The position numbers and the translations under genes were made by a program. DNA of 18,449 nucleotides, taken from the NCBI GenBank assembly GCA_012514415.1, contig JAAZAH010000331.1:1-18449 (forward strand). Reading direction: 5' to 3'. Numbering within the stretch: position 1 is the first letter of the stretch; each line of letters begins with the position of its first letter. The notes beneath the pieces were generated by a model. The model saw only the letters and a program-made list of their open reading frames with translations. It did not search any database and was not told where the DNA came from. Source of the stretch: Sandaracinaceae bacterium (lineage in GTDB: Bacteria > Myxococcota_A > Polyangia > Polyangiales > Houyiibacteriaceae). Shown in pieces: positions 6,972 through 13,650 of the stretch.

Positions 6972-7901
6972 TTGAAGATGCGTCATCGCCGGATCGATTC
7001 GATCATCGACGCTGTAGGCAATACGCCGATGGTCCGCCTCCGGAGTCTCGAGAGCGAGGTCCCGGGGAAGAAGATCTATCTGAAGCTCGAGTACGCCAAC
7101 CCCGGCGGCTCTGTAAAAGACCGCCCGGCTCTTCAGATGATGAAGGATGCCATCAAGGATGGGCGCCTCACCAAGGACAAGATTCTCATCGACGCAACGA
7201 GCGGAAACACGGGCGTGGCCTACAGCCTCTTCGGCGCAGCGCTCGGATATAAGGTCCAGCTCGTGATGCCGTCGAATGTGACCCAAGCGCGGAAAGAGAT
7301 CACGCGCGCCTACGGCACCGAGCTCATCTTCAGCGATCCGATGGAAGGATCGGATGGGGCGATTCGACTCGTTCGAGAGCTCGTTGAAAGAGAGCCCGAT
7401 CGTTATTTTTATCCCGATCAATATTCGAACCCCTCGAATCCCCTCGCGCATTATCTTGGTACAGGGCGTGAGATTCTTGAGCAGGTCGGAGATGAGATTA
7501 CCCATTTCGTGACCGGGCTCGGAACGAGCGGGACGGCCATGGGGACGACGCGCCGACTCAAAGAGCATTCCCGTCCGATCGTGTGCATTGCTGCAGAGCC
7601 AGCAGAGGCGCTCCACGGTCTCGAGGGCCTCAAACATATGGCCTCGTCGATCGTCCCAAAGATCTACGATCCGAACCTCCCCGACGAGATCCTCTCTGTT
7701 GGCACCGATGAGGGCTGGGATATGAGCGATCGTCTCGCGGCCGAGGAAGGGCTCTATGTCGGGCATTCCACCGGGGCCAATGTCTGGGCTGCGCTTCAGA
7801 TCGCCAAGCGCGAGGAGGCTCGAGTGGTCGTCACCATCGCGTGCGATCGCGGCGATCGATATTTTGCGCCAATGCGGTGGGAGAAGCGATATGAGTGGTG
7901 A
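6972..7901 (+). CDS. cysM: Cysteine synthase B-type PLP enzyme (CysM)
   Basis: The 309-residue fold-type II PLP enzyme has its PLP lysine (K49 from the TTG start) in NPGGSVKDRP, the substrate loop TSGNTG (76-81), the phosphate loop GLGTSGT and DRGDRY near the end. It resembles mycobacterial CysM (ITHFVTGLGTSGTAMGTTR, VPKIYDP), which uses CysO thiocarboxylate and O-phosphoserine. The arginine that binds the O-phosphoserine phosphate there (Arg220) appears to be Ile in the segment LPDEILSVG, so the acceptor may be O-acetylserine. The start is the TTG at 6972, 8 bases after GAGAGG; the ATG at 6978 is the alternative and would remove two residues. It lies 12 bases after the small E1-like gene and overlaps the JAMM gene by 11 bases. 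Confidence 0.92.
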   Translation: MKMRHRRIDSIIDAVGNTPMVRLRSLESEVPGKKIYLKLEYANPGGSVKDRPALQMMKDAIKDGRLTKDKILIDATSGNTGVAYSLFGAALGYKVQLVMPSNVTQARKEITRAYGTELIFSDPMEGSDGAIRLVRELVEREPDRYFYPDQYSNPSNPLAHYLGTGREILEQVGDEITHFVTGLGTSGTAMGTTRRLKEHSRPIVCIAAEPAEALHGLEGLKHMASSIVPKIYDPNLPDEILSVGTDEGWDMSDRLAAEEGLYVGHSTGANVWAALQIAKREEARVVVTIACDRGDRYFAPMRWEKRYEW

Positions 7902-8394
7902 TAAGCCTTGGATCTCTGGGAACCTCCGAATCACGAAAGAGGCCATGAAGGCCATCGAGGAGGAGGCCATCCGCTGTTATCCCTCGGAGGCGTGTGGTTT
8001 TGTCGCCGGCCCGGCGCAAGACCCCCTTCTCCTCGACGAGACCATCCATGAGGTGAACGAGGCGGATAAATACCACGCGCTCGATCCCGAGACCTTTCCG
8101 CGCACGAGCCGCACTTATTTCAAGCTGAATGAGCTTCGCGCGAGCCGACGTTTTGAAGAAGGCGAAAAGAGCGGGCGTCCGATTAAGGTCATTTACCACT
8201 CACATACGGATACGACGGCGCATTTCAGCGAGGAGGACGCTTACACCTTTGCATCCGACGGCCAATTAATGTGGCCCTGCGCTTTCATCGTCGTCAGCGT
8301 GGTGGACGGTAAGGTAGAGGAACGCCGCCTGCACATTCACCGCCCGGGAACCAACGAATTCGAAGAGTCGACGCTCGAGATTATCGACGGCTGA
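7891..8394 (+). CDS. mec: JAMM/MPN+ metalloprotease, Mec-type
   Basis: The 167-residue zinc peptidase carries the full JAMM signature: E33 in SEACGF, then H103-S-H105 with ten residues to D116 (HSHTDTTAHFSEED). In Mycobacterium tuberculosis, Mec releases cysteine from the CysO-cysteine adduct, the last step of thiocarboxylate-dependent synthesis. Because the carrier here ends in Gly-Gly-Leu, the enzyme may also remove that Leu. Both reactions cut after Gly-Gly, so one active site could do both; this is inference. The ATG at 7891 overlaps the end of cysM by 11 bases and begins just before the first domain strand. A longer in-frame version from 7756 would lie wholly inside cysM and is unlikely. 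I see no terminator behind it. Confidence 0.93.
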   Translation: MSGDKPWISGNLRITKEAMKAIEEEAIRCYPSEACGFVAGPAQDPLLLDETIHEVNEADKYHALDPETFPRTSRTYFKLNELRASRRFEEGEKSGRPIKVIYHSHTDTTAHFSEEDAYTFASDGQLMWPCAFIVVSVVDGKVEERRLHIHRPGTNEFEESTLEIIDG

Positions 8395-8437
8395 TCGAAA
8401 GACCGCCCCTTGGCGAAGGCGCGTCGCATCGCCCTCG

Positions 8438-8893
8438 TTAGATCGTGCAACCAAAGGCGGCCGCTCCCTCGCGGAGCCCTTCGGTCGCCTCTTCGCACGC
8501 GCGCTCGATCTCTGCCTCGGCGCCTCCGGTTTTTATGAGATGCTCCCAGCTCGAGCGCGTCTCATCGACGACCCTTTGTGTCCTCGCGCGAAGCGCCTCT
8601 GGAATCTGTGGGCAGCGAAGGGAGTCCTCAAACGTCTCGAGGTAGAGATCGCAAGCGACGAGTCCCGTCCCCGAGCGACCTGAGGGACGCCCTGCCTCGT
8701 CGGACGCTTCTTCTTTATCGTCGCCTTGCCCCTCGAGCGCGGCCTTCTGTGCCCGTTCGGTCGCCGGCAATTGCTGCTCTGACGGGGGCTCTTCTCCGGA
8801 GCAGGCGCATACCGCGAAGAGGCCACACGCGATGAGAGAAAAGCGTGCGAGCGAACCCGCCCCCCTCGACGATCTCGTCCATGCGCGCTTCAT
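8438..8893 (-). CDS. Small predicted lipoprotein with C-terminal four-Cys helical domain
   Basis: The 151-residue product begins with a basic segment and hydrophobic stretch ending in LFAVCACS, an acceptable though atypical lipobox, so it is probably exported and lipidated. A low-complexity acidic linker (about 40-85) precedes a C-terminal domain with Cys in ACDLYLE, RCPQIP, RACEE and FGC at the very end. A similar spacing of C-Y, C, W and two late C residues occurs in many small myxobacterial lipoproteins of unknown role. I chose the ATG at 8893 because AGAGGGAA lies about 8 bases upstream; another ATG sits at 8911. It converges on the JAMM gene with only 43 bases between the stops. Confidence 0.75.
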   Translation of the reverse strand: MKRAWTRSSRGAGSLARFSLIACGLFAVCACSGEEPPSEQQLPATERAQKAALEGQGDDKEEASDEAGRPSGRSGTGLVACDLYLETFEDSLRCPQIPEALRARTQRVVDETRSSWEHLIKTGGAEAEIERACEEATEGLREGAAAFGCTI

Positions 8894-8975
8894 CGTATCT
8901 TCCCTCTCCATGGCCTGCTCTGGTGGATTGTCTCCGCAACGCGTGGCGGATGCGCGTCCGCTCCTCGCCTTGAGG

Positions 8976-9004
8976 AGGCTACCTTCCGTCACACTGAGTG
9001 ACAA
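8976..9004 (-). promoter_or_regulatory. Possible sigma-70 promoter for the small lipoprotein
   Basis: On the minus strand TTGTCA (8999-9004) is followed after 17 bases by TAGCCT (8976-8981). The inverted repeat GTCAC-ACTGA-GTGAC (8988-9002) overlaps the -35 box and spacer and could be an operator. The -10 is only a partial match. Confidence 0.35.
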
Positions 9005-9044
9005 GTCGCGCGTTGAGGGCGCATCGCGCGGGCCCTTAAACGCG

Positions 9045-9077
9045 AAAAGCCGCGGCTGGACTCCAGCGGCGGCTTTG
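9045..9077 (-). terminator. Rho-independent terminator of the rpsP-rplS operon
   Basis: Arms at 9046-9060 and 9062-9076 pair over 15 positions with a single mismatch (core GCCGC, then GCTGGA). On the minus strand the hairpin is followed by TTTT and more T-rich sequence, about 20 bases after the rplS stop. The flanking A and T runs could make it partly bidirectional. Confidence 0.8.
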
Positions 9078-9095
9078 AGAACCGGCGTATGCGGC

Positions 9096-9491
9096 TCAGC
9101 GCTTGATCTGGTGGCCGCGAATCTGCTCGGCTGCGCCGTCCTTCTGCGAAGCTCGGATTCGCGCCGCTTTACCGAAGCGCTCGCGGAGGTAGTAGAGCCG
9201 GGCACGGCGCACATGACCGCGGGCGCCGATCTCGATCTTTTCGATGCGCGGCGAATGGAGCGGGAAGATCCGCTCGACGCCGACACCGTAGGAAACCTTA
9301 CGCACGGTGAAGGTCGCGCGCGCGCCGCCGCCGGTCTTGCGAATGACGACGCCCTCGAAGACCTGGATGCGCTCCTTCTCGCCCTCACGGATGCGGAAGT
9401 GGACTCGGACCGAGTCGCCGGGGCGGATGGGGGCGACTTCGCGCAGCTGGGCGCGTTCGATGGCTTGAATCTGGGGTACGGAGCTGCTCAC
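9096..9491 (-). CDS. rplS: 50S ribosomal protein L19
   Basis: The 131-residue product matches L19: RPGDSVRVHFRIREGEKERIQVFEGVVI near the N-terminus, then SYGVGVERIFPLHSP and the RRARLYYLRER stretch. L19 lies at the 30S-50S interface. The C-terminus is somewhat longer than the usual 115 or so residues (tail ASQKDGAAEQIRGHQIKR). The start is GTG. It is the last gene of the operon, 157 bases after trmD, and is followed by a strong hairpin terminator. Confidence 0.96.
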   Translation of the reverse strand: MSSSVPQIQAIERAQLREVAPIRPGDSVRVHFRIREGEKERIQVFEGVVIRKTGGGARATFTVRKVSYGVGVERIFPLHSPRIEKIEIGARGHVRRARLYYLRERFGKAARIRASQKDGAAEQIRGHQIKR

Positions 9492-9521
9492 GTCGAAAGC
9501 CTTATTGAAAAATGGAACGAA

Positions 9522-9550
9522 TCGTTAGCACGCCCAATCGGGCGAGTCAA
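9522..9550 (-). promoter_or_regulatory. Possible internal promoter or leader structure upstream of rplS
   Basis: In the 157-base trmD-rplS gap, minus-strand TTGACT (9545-9550) is followed 17 bases later by TAACGA (9522-9527), a weak -10. The spacer is almost entirely a hairpin, CGCCC-AATC-GGGCG (9531-9544). It could be a regulated promoter or an RNA stem-loop between the two genes. Confidence 0.25.
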
Positions 9551-9648
9551 TGCGGGATCCTTCCCAAATGCGTTCTTTCCGCCGGCGGAGGAGATCCCCT
9601 CGTCGCGGCTTGGAGATTCTTCCATAGATCCGCGAAAGGTCCAGCGAA

Positions 9649-10389
9649 TCAAGCGTCTTGGCCCTTTTTTTCTGCCAGGATCTCTTCGAGGATTTTCTGC
9701 TCTTCTCGTGTCATTTCGCGCCCTTCGAGAAGATCGGGCCTTCGCTCGAGCGTGCGGCGGAGGGATTCTTTCAGGCGATAGCGCGCGATCTCGGCGTGAT
9801 GGCCCGAGCGGAGGATCTCCGGCACCTCGCGCCCGCGAAAGTGAAGCGGACGCGTATATTGCGGATACTCGAGCAATCCTCGCTGATGACTCTCGTCGAC
9901 CGAGGAGAACGCATTTCCGAGCACTCCGGGGACGAGGCGCGTCGTGGCCTCGATGATGGCAAGCGCGGGGATCTCGCCGCCCAGAAGCACGAAGTCCCCC
10001 AAGGAAAGTTCTTCATCGACTTCATGCCGGATGCGCTCATCAAAGCCCTCGTAGCGCCCACAGACGAGCATCAGCTGCTCCATCTTTGCGAGACGGTGGG
10101 CGTCGGCCTGCTCGAAACGCTTGCCTTGGGGGGTAAGCAAGATGCGGTGCCGATGATGATCGGGATCGGCGCTTTCGATCGCTGCGACGAAAGGTTCGGG
10201 CATGAGCACCATCCCGCTGCCTCCGCCATAGGGCGTATCATCGACGGTTCGATGGCGATCGCTCGTAAAATCGCGCGGATTGACGAGGGTGATGCGAAGC
10301 AGCCCCTTCTCCTTCGCCTTGCCGAGGAGCCCGATGTCGGTGCTCTCGAAGATTTCAGGAAAGAGACTGATGATGGCGAAGTCGATCAC
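9649..10389 (-). CDS. trmD: tRNA (guanine37-N1)-methyltransferase
   Basis: TrmD methylates G37 of tRNAs with SAM and prevents frameshifting. The 246-residue product has the trefoil-knot signatures: FAIISLFPEIF at the start, PYGGGSGMVLMPEP, VCGRYEGFDERI and FVLLGGEIPALAIIEATTRL, then GVLGN and the C-terminal GREVPEIL. It starts with GTG overlapping the rimM stop (GTGA), so it is coupled to rimM. Confidence 0.97.
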   Translation of the reverse strand: MIDFAIISLFPEIFESTDIGLLGKAKEKGLLRITLVNPRDFTSDRHRTVDDTPYGGGSGMVLMPEPFVAAIESADPDHHRHRILLTPQGKRFEQADAHRLAKMEQLMLVCGRYEGFDERIRHEVDEELSLGDFVLLGGEIPALAIIEATTRLVPGVLGNAFSSVDESHQRGLLEYPQYTRPLHFRGREVPEILRSGHHAEIARYRLKESLRRTLERRPDLLEGREMTREEQKILEEILAEKKGQDA

Positions 10390-10919
10390 GAGCGCACCGG
10401 GAGATCGTCGAGATCGCCGACGAGGACAACCTCAGCTTCAAGATCGATCGAAAGCACCCACGGCTCGAGAAGCGGGATCTCGACGATCCCGCGTTCGAGC
10501 TCGACCTCGAGGCATTCGATGCTGGGATATTCAAGGACGCGCTCGACGATGCCGATCTGTCGATCGCCTTGGACGACGCGGAGACCTTCGAGATCGAAGA
10601 GGTAGAGCTCATCTTCGCCGGGCGGAGGGAGCGCCTTCCGGGGAACGGCGAGAAGTTTCCCGCGGTATTGCTCGGCCTCATCGCGATTGTTCACGCCTTC
10701 GATGGCGACAATGAAGGTCTTCGGTGCGCGGCGAATCGAGCGGATGGCGATCTCGACAGGCTCCCCTTCTCTATCGGGATCGACTAGAAAAGCTGTTTTC
10801 AGCGTAGGGAGAAGATCCGATTCGGGATTAAACGCATGAAGGCGCATCTCACCACGGATCCCTTGGGGCCGCGTGATCGCGCCTAGCTCGACCAGCTGTG
10901 TTTCGTTTTCGCCGCTCAA
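10386..10919 (-). CDS. rimM: Ribosome maturation factor RimM
   Basis: The 177-residue product helps 16S rRNA processing and 30S head assembly and binds S19. The N-terminal domain has GAITRPQGIRGEMRL, then the ...GVNNRDEAEQYRGKLLAVPR segment. The C-terminal PRC-barrel begins at ELYLFDLEGLRV and continues to GIVEIPLLEPWVLSID. It starts with TTG overlapping the KH-gene stop (TTGA) and is coupled to trmD behind it. Confidence 0.95.
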   Translation of the reverse strand: MSGENETQLVELGAITRPQGIRGEMRLHAFNPESDLLPTLKTAFLVDPDREGEPVEIAIRSIRRAPKTFIVAIEGVNNRDEAEQYRGKLLAVPRKALPPPGEDELYLFDLEGLRVVQGDRQIGIVERVLEYPSIECLEVELERGIVEIPLLEPWVLSIDLEAEVVLVGDLDDLPVRS

Positions 10920-11158
10920 TCGAGGATATCGAGGATGGCGCGCTTGCCGTCCCTCGAACCCATCGATGCGAGGAGAGTGCGGAGCGCGCGTGCGGTGCGG
11001 CCGTCTCGGCCAATCACTTTGCCGAGATCGCGCTGCTCTACGCTGAGCTCGTACATCGTGGCGCGATCGGCTTCGACGACATGCACCTCGACGGCGTCCG
11101 GCTCGTCGACCAGCGCACGCGCCACGTATTCAATCAGCTCGCGGGCTCGATCCTCCAA
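10916..11158 (-). CDS. khpA: KH-domain RNA-binding protein (KhpA/YlqC type)
   Basis: The 80-residue single KH domain has the RNA-binding GXXG loop as GRDG within DLGKVIGRDGRTARALRTLL. This small protein commonly sits between rpsP and rimM in bacteria and binds RNA as a homo- or heterodimer, with links to cell-size control in Gram-positive species. It starts with TTG, 7 bases after rpsP, and overlaps the rimM start. The symbol follows family usage. Confidence 0.92.
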   Translation of the reverse strand: MEDRARELIEYVARALVDEPDAVEVHVVEADRATMYELSVEQRDLGKVIGRDGRTARALRTLLASMGSRDGKRAILDILD

Positions 11159-11165
11159 AGGGACC

Positions 11166-11414
11166 TCAGCTCGCGAGGGCTTTGCGGTGGGCCTTGCTCA
11201 GCTGAGCGACGCGCTCGCTGAGCTGAGCACCGACGTTCACCCAATGGTCGAGGCGCTCATGATCGATGCGTGCCTCGGTCACGGGACGACGCGGATCATA
11301 ATAGCCAAGCTCTTCAATAAAACGCCCGTCGCGCGCGTTCTCTTTATCGGTAACGACGATGTGATAGAAGGGGCGCTTCTTCGAGCCAGCCCGGGAAAGT
11401 CGAATCTTGACCAT
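11166..11414 (-). CDS. rpsP: 30S ribosomal protein S16
   Basis: The 82-residue product is a clear S16: MVKIRLSRAGSKKRPFYHI, then VTDKENARDGRFIEELGYYDP, and the later WVNVGAQLSERV segment. It is first in the minus-strand operon. The ATG start has only a distant GGAG, 13 bases upstream, next to a leader hairpin. Confidence 0.97.
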   Translation of the reverse strand: MVKIRLSRAGSKKRPFYHIVVTDKENARDGRFIEELGYYDPRRPVTEARIDHERLDHWVNVGAQLSERVAQLSKAHRKALAS

Positions 11415-11428
11415 GTTGTATTTCTCGC

Positions 11429-11444
11429 TCCGGCGGAAGCCGGA
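11429..11444 (-). promoter_or_regulatory. Hairpin in the rpsP leader
   Basis: TCCGGC and GCCGGA form a 6-base stem with a TTCC loop in the untranslated leader, about 15 bases before the rpsP start. The right arm overlaps the only GGAG sequence, so the stem could limit ribosome access. Regulation by this stem is inference. Confidence 0.35.
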
Positions 11445-11470
11445 CGGTTATTCTTCGAAAACGGGAGCGA

Positions 11471-11499
11471 AAACTAGCCTTGAAGCGTTCGCCCGTCAA
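11471..11499 (-). promoter_or_regulatory. Probable sigma-70 promoter of the rpsP operon
   Basis: On the minus strand TTGACG (11494-11499) is followed after exactly 17 bases by TAGTTT (11471-11476), about 57 bases before the rpsP ATG. The -35 is near-consensus, the -10 partial, and the position fits. Confidence 0.55.
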
Positions 11500-11516
11500 G
11501 GAGAGAGCAGCTAAGG

Positions 11517-13070
11517 ATGGATGGAGGTTTGAGTTCCATCATGATGCGACGCTTCAGCTTCTTGGTCTACCCCATCCTGGCATGGCTCGCCGCGTGTGAT
11601 GCCTTCTCCGCTTGTAAACCGCAAGACGGGCGTGAAGGAACCGCGCACGAAACGCGGTTTGACGCCTTGGGCGCGCCGAGCGCTCGCATCCTCTGGGTGA
11701 GCGATCTCAAAGCCCAGCTCGAGCCCTGCGGATGCACGAGCCGTCCCCTCGGCGGCGTCGATCGCCTCGTGCAAGCGATCGAAGAGGCGCGTTCTTCCGC
11801 CCCGAGTGCGCTGATTTTCTCCGGGCGTGTTTTTTCGGACGGCACGCCCCCGAGCCCTGAAACCGAGGTTCAGAAGCGGCTTGAGCGCGACGCGATCGCG
11901 AAGGCCATCGAGGCGACTCGGCCCGATCTCATCGCTTCCGCACCCCCGAACGATCCGCTCGAAGAAGACGCGCTCGGGGACCGTCCCATCGAGGGGGTCT
12001 TTTCGAAGAAGCTCGGCGAGCTTGAGCTCGTCTTTGTTTATGGGATCACGGTCGGCCCCGATCGGATCGATGAGGTGGCTGAGGCGCATCCCGAACGTGC
12101 CGCGCTCATCGTGGTGCATTCGGGGAGCCGCAGCGAGGCGAGCACGCTTGCGCAGCATCCGGCCGTCGATTTCGTACTTTATGCGAGCGGCGAAGATGAG
12201 TTCGGACCACCACGCTCCATCGGCGGTGGACAGCTCCTTCAAGCGGGCGATCGCGGACAGCGGCTCCTCGTCCTCGATCTCTACGTGCCGGAGGAAGCCG
12301 CGAGGGGGAGAGAGAACGCTTCCTTCCATGATGAAAGCCCCATCACGAAGGCCGCGCGCCGAAGATCGCTCGAGGCGCGCGCCGAAGATCTCCGCAGACG
12401 GATCGCTCAGTGGATGGAGAGCGGGCGGTATTCGGAAGAGGCGCTCGAAGAGCCGCGGTCGCGCCTTCGCGCGCTCGAAGAAGAAGCGCGCAGCATCGAC
12501 GAGAGGCCACGCATAGAAGGAAAGCGCGCCTTTATCGCTCGGCTCGTCGAGATCGCCCCTTCCATCGAGGCGGCGCGCGCGATAAAGGCCATGATGCGCG
12601 CGCACGATCGCGCCGTAAATCAAGCCAACGCCGTCGCGTTCGCCAATGCGCCGCCCATCGCCGTGCCCGAAGGGTCGCCAAGCTATATCGGCTCCTCAGC
12701 GTGCGCGAGCTGCCACGCGGAGGCTTACGCGTGGTGGAAGAAACATCGTCATGGGCGCGCTTATCAGACCCTCGTCGATCGGCATAAGGAGTTCAGCATG
12801 AGCTGTTTTCAATGCCATGTGACGGGGTATGGACAGCCGGGCGGTGCGACGATTACGTTCAATCTGGGCGGCGAGCTAAAGAACGTTGGATGCGAGAGCT
12901 GCCACGGCCCAGGAGAGTTTCACGCGCGATCCCCGCTCGAGTTCAAGTCGACAATGATACGCTCCCCCGAGGAGCGACTGTGCCGAAACTGCCATGACGC
13001 AGAACATAGCGATCAATTCGATTTCGAGATCTACCGCTCGCGTCTCCTCGTGCCCGGGCATGGCCTCTAA
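11517..13070 (+). CDS. Four-haem c-type cytochrome fused to a degenerate 5'-nucleotidase-like domain, predicted lipoprotein
   Basis: The 517-residue product has a signal with lipobox LAAC (C27), so it should sit on the periplasmic side of a membrane. Residues about 56-270 resemble the UshA/calcineurin-type phosphoesterase fold (ARILWVSDLKAQLEPCGC, PLGGVDRLV), but the metal ligands are mostly lost: D-x-H reads DLK, the GD pair reads GR, and GNHE and GH.H are absent. Residues about 275-370 are charged and likely coiled coil. The C-terminal cytochrome c554-like module has four CxxCH haem sites: CASCH (about 395), CFQCH (429), CESCH (458) and CRNCH (489), with YIGSSACASCH and CHVTGYGQPGG. It probably moves electrons; its partner is unknown. 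ATGs at 11541 and 11544 are alternative starts giving a shorter signal. Confidence 0.88.
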   Translation: MDGGLSSIMMRRFSFLVYPILAWLAACDAFSACKPQDGREGTAHETRFDALGAPSARILWVSDLKAQLEPCGCTSRPLGGVDRLVQAIEEARSSAPSALIFSGRVFSDGTPPSPETEVQKRLERDAIAKAIEATRPDLIASAPPNDPLEEDALGDRPIEGVFSKKLGELELVFVYGITVGPDRIDEVAEAHPERAALIVVHSGSRSEASTLAQHPAVDFVLYASGEDEFGPPRSIGGGQLLQAGDRGQRLLVLDLYVPEEAARGRENASFHDESPITKAARRRSLEARAEDLRRRIAQWMESGRYSEEALEEPRSRLRALEEEARSIDERPRIEGKRAFIARLVEIAPSIEAARAIKAMMRAHDRAVNQANAVAFANAPPIAVPEGSPSYIGSSACASCHAEAYAWWKKHRHGRAYQTLVDRHKEFSMSCFQCHVTGYGQPGGATITFNLGGELKNVGCESCHGPGEFHARSPLEFKSTMIRSPEERLCRNCHDAEHSDQFDFEIYRSRLLVPGHGL

Positions 13071-13116
13071 AGAAGCGCGTCTCCGCGGTGCGAAGGCGCA
13101 ATGAGCTGAACAAGAG

Positions 13117-13650
13117 ATGAATATGCGGACGGATAGAATGCGGAGCATAAAGAAGAAGCCCATTGGGCTCGCAATCGCTCTCATCGTGATCACGGGCGGG
13201 CTCGGCTGCGGGCTCCAAGCGGCGGCGCGTCCCGAGCCGGCGGCGGCATCGAGCGCGAAGGGAAGTTCAAAGGGGTCGGCAGCTCGCTCGACGGCGGCTG
13301 CCAAACCGAGCCAAGGCTCAAAAACCAAGGGCCGAAGCGCCCCGGCAAAGGGCACGATCCTCCGCGGAAAAGCGAGCTATTACGCGGACTCGCTTGCCGG
13401 GCGCTCGACGGCCAGCGGCGAGCCTTATGCACCACGGAAGCTGACCGCGGCTCATCTCGAGCTTCCCTTTGGGACACGGGTTCGCGTCACCCGCATTGAC
13501 AATCGCAAGAGCGTCGTCGTCCGCATCAACGATCGCGGCCCGTACGGCGGACGCGGCCGAATCATCGATCTCAGCCGGCGTGCCGCGGAACAGCTCGACA
13601 TGATCCGAGCGGGCGTCGTCGAGGTCGAGGTCGAGATTCTAGGGGATTGA
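13117..13650 (+). CDS. rlpA: RlpA-like double-psi beta-barrel protein
   Basis: The 177-residue exported protein has an N-terminal hydrophobic segment ending in GGLGCG, an imperfect lipobox. A Ser/Ala/Lys-rich linker (about 40-80) precedes a DPBB domain: GKASYYADSLAGRSTASGE, then LTAAHLELPFGTRVRVTR, then VVRINDRGPYGGRGRIIDLS. RlpA cuts glycan strands without stem peptides or localises at the septum in other bacteria. There is no C-terminal SPOR domain here. Starts at 13123 or 13138 are possible alternatives. Its stop abuts the stop of the opposing plsC gene with no spacer. Confidence 0.9.
   Translation: MNMRTDRMRSIKKKPIGLAIALIVITGGLGCGLQAAARPEPAAASSAKGSSKGSAARSTAAAKPSQGSKTKGRSAPAKGTILRGKASYYADSLAGRSTASGEPYAPRKLTAAHLELPFGTRVRVTRIDNRKSVVVRINDRGPYGGRGRIIDLSRRAAEQLDMIRAGVVEVEVEILGD

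Noticed and set aside
7756..7890. Upstream extension of the JAMM gene
   Set aside because: It lies inside cysM, has no domain similarity, and the ATG at 7891 is correctly placed.
6762..7970. Minus-strand open frame of 402 codons opposite cysM
   Set aside because: Antisense shadow of cysM with no recognisable motif or ribosome-binding site.
8894..9388. N-terminal extension of the small lipoprotein gene across the rplS terminator
   Set aside because: It would be antisense-free only by ignoring rplS on the same strand, and it would bury the signal peptide inside the protein.
8832..9956. Plus-strand open frame of 374 codons
   Set aside because: Covers rplS and the end of trmD in antisense; both of those are firm ribosomal-operon genes.
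9658..10605. Plus-strand open frame of 315 codons
   Set aside because: Antisense to trmD and rimM, with no protein family signature.
11511..12623. Minus-strand open frame of 370 codons
   Set aside because: Antisense to the cytochrome gene, whose signal peptide and haem motifs are clear.
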